In this document: in pieces, positions 1 through 6,285 of the stretch
Position numbering within the stretch: the first letter of the stretch is position 1
Layout: each line of letters starts with the position of its first letter
Assembly (NCBI GenBank): GCA_902774195.1
Contig: CACYHM010000018.1
Location: forward strand, 1-12,338
Direction of reading: 5' to 3'
DNA from: an uncultured Eubacteriales bacterium
Lineage (GTDB): Bacteria; Bacillota_A; Clostridia; Peptostreptococcales; Anaerovoracaceae
DNA: 12,338 nucleotides
Program-made: the position numbers and the translations under genes
The notes under the pieces: model-generated
What the model was told of the DNA's origin: nothing
The model's database searches: none
The model's input: the letters and a program-made list of their open reading frames with translations, nothing else

Positions 1-2313
1 GTATTCACCGGTCTTTGCAGCCGGGATCTGGTTCATGATCCTTCCCCAGAGTCTGGCGGCAGGTGTCGAAGTCGTGTTCATATCGACGTTCTCATCAGTA
101 CCGATCCACAAAGATCCGGCATATGTAGGTGTAAAGCCGTCAAACCATATATCGTACTCATCGTTTGTCGTTCCTGTCTTGCCGCCAGGAGAGACACCTT
201 CGACATACATGTATCCGTTGGAACTGACAACAGACTGAAGCACATTCGTCATTATCCAGGCTACTCCTTCATCAAGAGCCTCTGTCTGCTCGGATTTGCC
301 TTCGAGAAGAACCTCGCCGTTTCTGTCGAGTACCTTATAGTAGCAGATAGGGGAGTTGACCTTGCCTCCGCCCGGGAAGGAAGCGTATGCCAGTGCCATC
401 TCAAGTGGTTCAACGCCTTCAGTCATAGCGCCGAGGGCGAGAGCCGCAGGGTTGACGTCATTTACAGGATTGCTGGTATCGTCCTGGACCGTTGTGATAC
501 CGAACTTCTTGAGCTGATTGACGGAATAATCAGCTCCGACCTGAAGCAGTATCTTGACTGCACAGGTGTTGATGGAATGCTGTATAGCCGTGATAAAGTT
601 GTTTTTGCCCGAAAATGACTTGCTGAAATTGTTAGGCCAGTATCTGCCTTCGATCCTCAGTCTTTCATCCTCAACAGAAGAATAGCAGGTGAGATAGTCG
701 CCCCAGCCTTTGGTACCCTGTTTGTCGATACCGAAGTCCGTGAACTTCCATTTCTTGCCTTCCTTGTTGAGTTCGAAGCTCTTCTGAAGAGCCGCACCGT
801 AGACAGCAAGAGGCTTGATAGACGATCCAGGCTGACGAGGGTTGAGTGATCTGTTGAGGAGCTTCTGGCCGCCTGCAGTACGTCCGCCGACCATTGCCTT
901 TACTTCGCCGGTACCGACTCCGACTATGGTCATCGCCGCCTGAGGCTGGCGTGATTTGGTCGAGAGGCTGTAGCTGCCAGGCATGAAAATGACGTCCTTT
1001 CCGTCGATATCAACATTGCTGCTGTATGTAGGGTCGCTGAAATAGTCGGCGGATATGATCACGTTGCCGTCTGAATCAAGGGATTTGTATCCCATAGGGA
1101 TGTTGATATAGCCGCCGGAAATGGAGTAGAGGTTATCTTCGTCATCATAGAGATAATAGCTCTTGAACTCGAGACTGTAATCCGTTCCATCCTCGACTTC
1201 CGTCTCGTATATGTGCAGCTTCTTTCCCTTGTTGACAGTGACGCTTCCGTCGCTGTTGACTCTGACGTCTCCGGCTTCTCCGCTGAGTCTGAAATTGCCG
1301 TTTTCGTCGAAATCGTTGTCGTAGTTATACATTGCGATCTCGCCGTCGCTGTTGAGCATGTTGCCGTCACCATCGCGAGGAGGATCGACATAAGGGAAGT
1401 TGCTGTCATCCTTGAATTCCTCTACGATGACCTTCTGCGCCGTGCTGTCGATCGTCGAATAGATCTGGAGACCTCTTGTATATACCATGCGCTCGGCATC
1501 TTCGTACGTCATTTTGCGCTGTTCCATCAGATCGTTTATGATGGTTTCGACCAGGTATTCATGGAAATATGAATAATCGCTTCCGGCCTTGTTTATGGTA
1601 GGGTTGATGAAATCATTCAGGTTCAGGCCGTACACCTTATCATGTTCGGCCTGGGAGATCATTCCCTGCTCGAGCATGAGATCAAGTGTGAGCTGGCGTC
1701 TGCCTTTAGCGATATCGTTTGTGACGATGGTATCCGGCTCTGTAGCAACTACCTTAGGATCGACCGCATCCTGCGCTTCGCTCGAAAGCTTGAGAAGGGC
1801 ATAGGTGTCAGGCGACTGAGGCAGGGCTGCAAGAGAAGCGCACTCAACAAGATCAAGGTCCTGAACATCTTTTGAGAAATATGTTCTGGCGGCAGCGTTG
1901 ACTCCGTAGCAGCCGTGACCGAGGTATATCGTGTTCAGATATGCCTCTACGATCTGTTCTTTCGTAAGAGCATGCTCAAGCCTGCCGGCATAATACATTT
2001 CGAGCAGCTTACGCTTTATGCTTCGCACACTCTTAGTATCCGCCAGATATACGTTACGGGCCAGCTGCTGGGTTATGGTGCTTGTGCCGCTTATCTTCCC
2101 GTTGCCTGTCAGAGATGATATTATAGCTCCGATCATACGGGTCCAGTTGAATCCGTGATGCTTCCAGAAGGTCTTGTCCTCGATAGCAACGAAGGAATTC
2201 ACAAGGTCTTCAGGCATATCTTCGTATTTGATGATCTTGCGGTTTTCGGTATAAAAAACATTGTCGATAAGCTCGCCCTGATCATCATATATGACAGAAG
2301 CCGTATCAACTGC
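1..2313 (-). CDS. C-terminal catalytic fragment of the PBP (glycosyltransferase plus transpeptidase), no membrane anchor, partial
   Basis: An open frame continues the PBP downstream of the duplication and runs off the window at position 1 with no stop codon seen. It opens after an in-frame TGA (2314-2316) created by the duplication and reads AVDTASVIYDDQG. The first ATG in this frame is at 2217-2215, just before the catalytic Glu motif and overlapping the stop of the upstream fragment (2199-2201). Restart by translational coupling is therefore conceivable, although no good Shine-Dalgarno is visible. Such a product would keep both catalytic domains but lack the membrane segment, so it would stay in the cytoplasm and should not build wall. 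The linker between the domains (roughly 1000-1420) has many Asp/Gly/Asn/Tyr residues, as is common in clostridial PBP1A proteins. Confidence 0.7.
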
Positions 2314-3839
2314 TCAACTGCCGAATATATGTCTTTATAATCGTACTTCGGTGCTGAAATGATGCATCCGAGAGCGTAGATCATGCCGGCAAGCACAAAG
2401 ACAAGGAATACGGCGGCGATGTTTCCGAGTATCTTCAGAAAGCTGACTTTATTTTTTTTGTTCTTTACCGTCCTGCCGTCTTTTTCATAAGTATCGCCTT
2501 TTGAAGGATCGTAGTCCGGATTAGGTTTAAGGAAAAGGAACTCTTTGAGCGTGCGGTCTCCCTTGCGCTTTTTGAGTTTCCGGGTAAGGCCGGACGTCTT
2601 TTTCAGCAGGGCGCTGTCCTTCAGCTTGCTGCCTGGCTTTTTAACTTTGTTCTTTTTGGCATCAGCTTTTTTGCTGTCGCTTTTCTTTCTGGAAAAACTA
2701 AACAGTTCATTCCCGGACTGTTTACCGGCATCAGGCTTGGTCTCTTTGCCTTCGGTACTGGTATCCTTTATTACTTCGCGTACGGCATCATCCCGGGAAG
2801 GGGACTTGTCCGTCCGGACGTCTCTTTCGACCGGAGAAACCGGTTTTTTGTCGTTGTATGTTTTTTTCTTCGCGGATTTTTTTCGGCCAGATCTCTTCTT
2901 GTTTTTCCCGTATTTGCTCATATCGGATCCGGCGCCGCTCACAAGAACAGCCTTTGCAACATCCTCGATATCTCTGGATGCGGCAGGTTCAGGTTTTTCG
3001 TTCTCTATCTCTATGTCTTCTGTAAGGTCTTCAGTTTTTTCTTCTTTATCTTCAGTCTTATCTTCGGCAGGATCTTCAGTTGTTTCGGTTTCTTTGCCTT
3101 TGATCGACTCTTTTTTGCTTTCTTCTTTTTTTACTTCGTCTTTAGCTTCATGTTTCTCTTCTTTTTTGATTTCTTTATCTTCGATCCTGTCTTCAGATGA
3201 TCCTTCTTTCTTGTCCTCTTTCTTGTCATCTTTGCTTTCGTGAACAGGATCTTCTTTATCTTCGCTGATAACGCTGATCTCTTTTATTTCTATCAGAGCT
3301 TTCTCAGTATCATTTTTGTGATCATCAAAAGACTTTTCCTCTGGAGCAGGGGAGTCTGTATCGATAGAAAGGGATGTCTTCCTTACGTCTTTGTTCCTGC
3401 GTTTTTTTCTGCCGGCTTTATATGGCGCAGGTTCTTTAACTTCTTCTTTAACTTCTTCTTTTAACTCTTCCTCCAGCTCTTCCCGTATCTCTTTTTTGAT
3501 CTCTTCCATGTCCTGAGCAGTTATCCTTGCAGGAATATTGTTTTGCTTTTTTCCGTTCTTTTTTGGAGCCTTCTTGTCCTGAGATATCTTATCAGTCTTT
3601 TTTTCGTTGTCAGCTTCCGCATTTTTTGCAGTTTCAGCAATACTGCCGGATTCCTGCGTTAGATCGTCAGATTCCACATCTTTCCAGTTGAAAGACGGAC
3701 CGTCTGATGCGTCGGTCTCTTCATGTTCCAGATATGTGCTGTAATCTGCGGCTGATCCGTCAGAAGGGCTTTCAAACTTTGAAAGAAAATCATCGATCTC
3801 CTTTTCGGTTTCGGTCCTTTTGTCTTTGTCCGATCTCAT
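2199..3839 (-). CDS. N-terminal fragment of the PBP: long charged cytoplasmic tail plus membrane segment
   Basis: This is the product predicted from the sequence as it stands: 546 residues, of which about 509 are genuine PBP and the last 37 are out-of-frame sequence ending at TGA 2199-2201. Residues 1 to about 300 are strongly acidic and Lys/Glu/Asp-rich, with short reiterations such as KEEVKEEVKE. Residues 300 to about 465 are strongly basic (KKRSGRKKSAKKK, RKLKKRKGDR). A short Pro/Tyr segment (KPNPDYDPSKGD, about 438-449) then leads to one hydrophobic helix at about 470-494. No enzymatic domain is present. Most class A PBPs carry a cytoplasmic tail of a few tens of residues, so this tail is exceptionally long. 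It is probably disordered and membrane-proximal; a role in docking divisome or elongasome proteins is inference only. Confidence 0.75.
   Translation of the reverse strand: MRSDKDKRTETEKEIDDFLSKFESPSDGSAADYSTYLEHEETDASDGPSFNWKDVESDDLTQESGSIAETAKNAEADNEKKTDKISQDKKAPKKNGKKQNNIPARITAQDMEEIKKEIREELEEELKEEVKEEVKEPAPYKAGRKKRRNKDVRKTSLSIDTDSPAPEEKSFDDHKNDTEKALIEIKEISVISEDKEDPVHESKDDKKEDKKEGSSEDRIEDKEIKKEEKHEAKDEVKKEESKKESIKGKETETTEDPAEDKTEDKEEKTEDLTEDIEIENEKPEPAASRDIEDVAKAVLVSGAGSDMSKYGKNKKRSGRKKSAKKKTYNDKKPVSPVERDVRTDKSPSRDDAVREVIKDTSTEGKETKPDAGKQSGNELFSFSRKKSDSKKADAKKNKVKKPGSKLKDSALLKKTSGLTRKLKKRKGDRTLKEFLFLKPNPDYDPSKGDTYEKDGRTVKNKKNKVSFLKILGNIAAVFLVFVLAGMIYALGCIISAPKYDYKDIYSAVEQLIRLLSYMMIRASLSTMFFIPKTARSSNTKICLKTL
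2306..2321. repeat. Exact 8-bp tandem duplication causing the PBP frameshift
   Basis: The minus strand reads GCAGTTGAGCAGTTGA, two perfect copies of an 8-mer (plus strand TCAACTGC at 2306-2313 and 2314-2321). Eight bases are not a multiple of three, so the second copy moves the ribosome into a frame ending at 2199. With one copy the frame continues to the window edge. The repeat lies between the membrane segment and the glycosyltransferase domain. Confidence 0.93.
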
Positions 3840-3916
3840 CGCGATCCTCCGGTCATTATTAGATGATATCCAGTAAACATTATTAACTGAAACGACCCTG
3901 CAATTCAGGCCTGAGT

Positions 3917-5395
3917 TCAGAAGATAGAGGTGTTGCCCTTAGTTTTGATATAACAGAGCACCGTATTAGCAAGTTTTGAAGCGCTTGGGCCGTCCATTCT
4001 GAGATGGATGATGTCGGCTTCGCTGTTGACAGCCTGAAGATATGAGCACGGTGTAAAGAAATTATCGGTATCGAGCCTCAGCTCGGATCCTGCCGAAGAT
4101 ATGTCATTGACCTTGTCATATGTCTTCTTGAATGTCAGCGAAAGGGAATCCTTCGTATTCTCGAAAGCGTCGATCTTGCTGTCCTGCTTATACTCGCATC
4201 CGTACAGCTCTGATGCGGCCATGTTGTCGTAGAGGATGCGGTTGGTATACATTTCGCCGGCGCCCTGCGACATGACTCTGATGCTGATATTGTTTTCTTC
4301 GGCCTTGATGTCGAGAAGGGCATTGATGCCGTTGACGTCTCCGACATCCTTGTTCTCAGGAATAACATCGTTTTCAGCGTATTTGTATGTGCCGTTTTTT
4401 ACCGTATAAAGTATCCCGGCAAGCTTGTCGGTAGTCTCTGCCGTATAGGTGGTCTCAGGGAGGGCTTCAGGATCGTCTATGACTTCATATGAGAACTCCA
4501 GATCCTCATTGTCCTTGCCGTAAGCCTTGTCCCAGGCTTTGATCCTCTTGTCCAGATATGAGGTAAAGGAACCTGCGGCATATGAATTGAGAGTAATGGT
4601 AGCTTCAAGTGAGACAGGATACATTTCTCCGTTGCTGCCGACTTTGATATCAGCGACTCTGTAAATTGCCGATTTCCCTTTGAGGCGCGAGAGCATGCCT
4701 GAGAACGCAGAAATAGGATCAGGCTGCTTGTTTACATTAGTTGTAACGACCGCAGAAGGCACACCCTTGATCCTGACCTTGACAGCAGTATCGCATACGT
4801 TCTCTTCACGTTCGGCATCAAGTGAGAAATGAGAAAAGACTTTTTCGAACGAGGCTGTGGACAGATATAGCGTCGAGCCCTTGTCCATGTAGATGACCTT
4901 TGATCTTGAAGTAACATATTTGTCTGTGAGACCCTTGTAACCCTTGCCGAGGTTTTGCTCGTCATCGACGAAAATAACGGTCTGCCTGCCGGATTCTATG
5001 CCGGTGAGGGCAATAGCGGCCGCAGATGCAAGGAGCTGGGAGTTGTCGCATGCGGTCTCGTAATTCATACTGACGCATACAAGGGTAGGGGTGACATTCT
5101 GTTTGCGCTTGACAGGCTCCTTGTCGAAGATGATGTTTCCGTACTCGTCTTCTTCGTATTTGAGACCATAGTTGTCGAACCAGTCTTTTATGAATGTGCG
5201 CAGAGCCTGCTGATCTTCGAAGCCTCCGGCTTCAGAGTCGGCGACCTCATCTACAGCGTCCTTGAATTCCTTGTATGCAGCCTTGTCGAGAAGCTTTGTG
5301 TTCTGTGACATGCGGATCGATACGACCGCAGCTATAACGCTGATGACAAGTATAAGTATGATCCGGAATTTATTGCTTTTGAGTAGTTTTCCCAT
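3917..5395 (-). CDS. Membrane-anchored degenerate M20C (PepD-like) peptidase homologue, probably inactive
   Basis: 492 residues: a short basic N-terminus, one membrane segment (about 11-27, an uncleaved anchor), then an extracytoplasmic domain. I read it as a decayed M20 dipeptidase of the PepD type. VCVSMNYETACDNSQLLASAAAIAL (104-130, shown here in parts VCVSMNYETA and CDNSQLLASA) sits where M20 enzymes have the HxD metal motif followed by GADN. The HxD motif is missing (VSM at 108-110), while Asp117-Asn118 remains. VDDEQNLGKGYKGL (143-156) replaces the EE motif, and IYMDKGST keeps an Asp (171). Later, VGSNGEMYPVSLEA resembles the PepD segment GGxxxNAIPxEA. The likely role is binding of wall peptides or of a partner rather than hydrolysis (inference). 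The start is ATG 5395 with AAGGA upstream. It lies 77 bp before the PBP gene on the same strand, suggesting an envelope operon. The family call rests on motif layout read by eye; gene reality is much surer. Confidence 0.85.
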   Translation of the reverse strand: MGKLLKSNKFRIILILVISVIAAVVSIRMSQNTKLLDKAAYKEFKDAVDEVADSEAGGFEDQQALRTFIKDWFDNYGLKYEEDEYGNIIFDKEPVKRKQNVTPTLVCVSMNYETACDNSQLLASAAAIALTGIESGRQTVIFVDDEQNLGKGYKGLTDKYVTSRSKVIYMDKGSTLYLSTASFEKVFSHFSLDAEREENVCDTAVKVRIKGVPSAVVTTNVNKQPDPISAFSGMLSRLKGKSAIYRVADIKVGSNGEMYPVSLEATITLNSYAAGSFTSYLDKRIKAWDKAYGKDNEDLEFSYEVIDDPEALPETTYTAETTDKLAGILYTVKNGTYKYAENDVIPENKDVGDVNGINALLDIKAEENNISIRVMSQGAGEMYTNRILYDNMAASELYGCEYKQDSKIDAFENTKDSLSLTFKKTYDKVNDISSAGSELRLDTDNFFTPCSYLQAVNSEADIIHLRMDGPSASKLANTVLCYIKTKGNTSIF

Positions 5396-5463
5396 TTTTT
5401 GTTATCCTTCTTACCATGCGCGTTCCTATGATTTATGGTGCTGCGCATATATATACATTGAAT

Positions 5464-5492
5464 ATTATACTATTTAATTATTCGATTTTGAA
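5464..5492 (-). promoter_or_regulatory. Predicted sigma-A-type promoter for the envelope gene pair
   Basis: On the minus strand, TTCAAA (5492-5487) and a perfect TATAAT (5469-5464) are separated by 17 bp. Transcription would start near 5457, leaving a leader of about 60 nt before ATG 5395. The leader contains an ATGCGC/GCGCAT inverted repeat (5416-5421 and 5443-5448). The -35 box lies inside the inverted repeat at 5483-5508. Confidence 0.55.
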
Positions 5493-5508
5493 GACTATTC
5501 AAAAATCG
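5483..5508. repeat. Imperfect inverted repeat between divergent promoters (possible operator)
   Basis: CGATTTTGAA (5483-5492) and TTCAAAAATCG (5498-5508) are inverted copies, one with an extra base, around the 5-nt centre GACTA. The left arm contains the -35 box of the minus-strand promoter, which would suit a repressor site. No T-run typical of a terminator follows it on either strand. Confidence 0.45.
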
Positions 5509-5552
5509 TCAAAGCATTGAAAAATGAGCAAAGAAAAAGGCGAAAAAAGTCC

Positions 5553-5581
5553 TTGCATTATGGAAATCGACTGTGTATAAT
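5553..5581 (+). promoter_or_regulatory. Strong sigma-A-type promoter for rpmB
   Basis: TTGCAT (5553-5558) and a perfect TATAAT (5576-5581) are separated by 17 bp. The predicted start of transcription is about 5587-5588, giving a leader of about 50 nt. This is the best promoter match in the window and suits a highly expressed ribosomal protein gene. Confidence 0.75.
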
Positions 5582-5587
5582 AATTGG

Positions 5588-5603
5588 GCGTGCGAAAGCG
5601 CGT
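5588..5603 (+). promoter_or_regulatory. GAAA-tetraloop hairpin at the predicted 5' end of the rpmB mRNA
   Basis: GCGTGC-GAAA-GCGCGT can form a 6-bp stem (two G-U pairs) capped by a GNRA-type loop. It begins at or next to the predicted transcription start, so it would leave almost no single-stranded 5' end. A stabilising role is inferred; it is not a match to a named leader family that I know. Confidence 0.45.
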
Positions 5604-5636
5604 ATTACTGATTAAACTATAAAGGAGGTGCGGCAA

Positions 5637-5828
5637 ATGTCCAGAAAATGCGAAGTATGCGGCAAAGGTCAGACATCGGGAAATGCTGTTTCTCACTCCA
5701 ATATCCATACAAAGAGAAAATGGAACGCCAACATCCAGACCGTAAGGATCAACGATAACGGCAGAGTCAGAAAAGCTTCCGTATGCACAAGCTGCCTCAG
5801 ATCGGGCAAGGTAAACCGTGCCGTCTGA
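5637..5828 (+). CDS. rpmB: 50S ribosomal protein L28
   Basis: Small structural protein of the large ribosomal subunit. The 63-residue product begins MSRKCEVCGKGQTSGNAVSH and ends SCLRSGKVNRAV, characteristic of bacterial L28. Cys5/Cys8 and Cys50/Cys53 form two CxxC pairs, so this is the zinc-ribbon (C+) version. ATG 5637 is chosen over an in-frame GTG at 5628 because the GTG lies inside the Shine-Dalgarno AAAGGAGGTG (5621-5630) and L28 proteins begin with M-[AS]-[RK]. It has its own strong promoter and an intrinsic terminator directly after it, so it is probably transcribed mainly as a single gene. Its position next to an Asp23-family gene is the usual Firmicutes arrangement. Confidence 0.97.
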   Translation: MSRKCEVCGKGQTSGNAVSHSNIHTKRKWNANIQTVRINDNGRVRKASVCTSCLRSGKVNRAV

Positions 5829-5844
5829 TAAGCATATCAACCGC

Positions 5845-5878
5845 AGGTCTTAAGCGAAAGCTTAAGGCTTTTTGTTTT
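5845..5878 (+). terminator. Intrinsic terminator after rpmB
   Basis: GTCTTAAGC (5847-5855), loop GAAA, GCTTAAGGC (5860-5868) form a 9-bp stem with one G-U pair, followed by TTTTTGTTTT (5869-5878). It ends only five bases before the ATG of the next gene, so it probably acts as an attenuator between rpmB and that gene, or the next gene has another promoter. Confidence 0.85.
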
Positions 5879-5883
5879 AACGG

Positions 5884-6285
5884 ATGTCAGTAATAGTAAG
5901 GAATGATTTCGGCGCGGTAGCCGTAAATAAAGGCGTCATCGAGCGCATGATCATCGAGGACCTGCTCAGCATGTCCGGTGTTCTGCTGCTTTGCAATAAA
6001 AAAGGCAAAGTGATCAAAGAAAAGCCGACGCCTCTGATCGACCCCGACTATTATGATGCTGTGGATGTTTCTGAAAAGAAGGGCCATTTCACGGTAAAGA
6101 TCTACGTTATCATCAACGCAGGCTGCAGGATCGCCGATATTGCGAACGATGTGTTCAGAAAGATAGAACAGGATTTTGAAATGCTGAAGCTTGACAGACC
6201 GGAATCCATCCAGTTCAAGATCAGAGGTCTGAAATCCGCCGAGATAGAAAAGCGAAGCATAGATGTGGTGAGGAACAATGGCTGA
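5884..6285 (+). CDS. Asp23/Gls24 (DUF322, YloU-like) family protein
   Basis: 133 residues with the Asp23/Gls24 family pattern: an N-terminal MSVIVRNDFGAVAVNKGVIE strand-helix region, a central hydrophobic LLSMSGVLLLCNKKGKV, and the strand FTVKIYVIINAGCRIADIANDVFRKI (110-137 nt-wise after mid gene; FTVKIYVIIN then GCRIADIAND). Members associate with the cytoplasmic face of the membrane and are linked to envelope stress; the molecular role of YloU is not settled. ATG 5884 fits the family N-terminus, yet the upstream bases are the terminator U-tract and AACGG, with no Shine-Dalgarno at a normal distance. Its end overlaps the recG start by 8 nt (6278-6285), so recG translation is probably coupled to it. 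In Bacillus subtilis this gene is followed by yloV (fakA); here no such gene intervenes. Confidence 0.82.
   Translation: MSVIVRNDFGAVAVNKGVIERMIIEDLLSMSGVLLLCNKKGKVIKEKPTPLIDPDYYDAVDVSEKKGHFTVKIYVIINAGCRIADIANDVFRKIEQDFEMLKLDRPESIQFKIRGLKSAEIEKRSIDVVRNNG

Larger units (their letters stand above)
1..3839 (-). pseudogene. Class A penicillin-binding protein (PBP1A-like), frameshifted by an 8-bp duplication and cut by the window edge
   Basis: Bifunctional peptidoglycan glycosyltransferase/transpeptidase that polymerises and cross-links cell wall outside the membrane. The ATG at 3839 is preceded by GGAGGA. Order in the frame-corrected protein: a charged cytoplasmic tail (residues 1-465), one membrane segment (about 470-494), a GT51 glycosyltransferase domain, a linker or insert domain, and a transpeptidase domain. 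Visible motifs are IEDKTFWKHHG with the catalytic Glu codon at 2179-2181, STITQQLARN, and IKRKLLE; then SSIK (814-825), SIN (568-576) and KTG (172-180) of the penicillin-binding active site. The frame is broken at 2306-2321 by an exact 8-bp tandem duplication. Deleting one copy gives 1277 uninterrupted codons reaching position 1, with junction IYSAVDTASVIYDDQG, as expected for the family. As written, no membrane-anchored enzyme can be made. It is either a real recent or switchable mutation or an assembly error. The C-terminus lies beyond the window. Confidence 0.88.

Noticed and set aside
2199..2321. Programmed -1 ribosomal frameshift in the PBP gene
   Set aside because: No canonical X XXY YYZ heptamer with a following structure occurs at the junction, and the frame change is fully explained by the exact 8-bp duplication.
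2545..3243. Long plus-strand reading frame rich in Ser, Leu and Phe
   Set aside because: It is the antisense shadow of the Lys/Glu-rich PBP tail: AAA/GAA codons on the minus strand read as Phe/Ser/Leu on the plus strand. No ribosome binding site or domain is visible.
3420..3480. Short CTTCTTCTTTAA reiterations, considered as a repeat array
   Set aside because: They encode KEEVKEEVKE-type low-complexity protein sequence with no spacers, so they are not CRISPR or an independent element.
3905..3914. Perfect 10-bp palindrome TCAGGCCTGA just after the stop of the dipeptidase-like gene
   Set aside because: There is no loop of useful size and no T-run follows on the minus strand, so it is not a convincing terminator.
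5628..5636. GTG as the start of rpmB
   Set aside because: The GTG is part of the Shine-Dalgarno; the ATG nine bases later gives the normal L28 N-terminus.
5499..5840. Minus-strand reading frame opposite rpmB
   Set aside because: It covers rpmB and its promoter in antisense and has no recognisable protein features.
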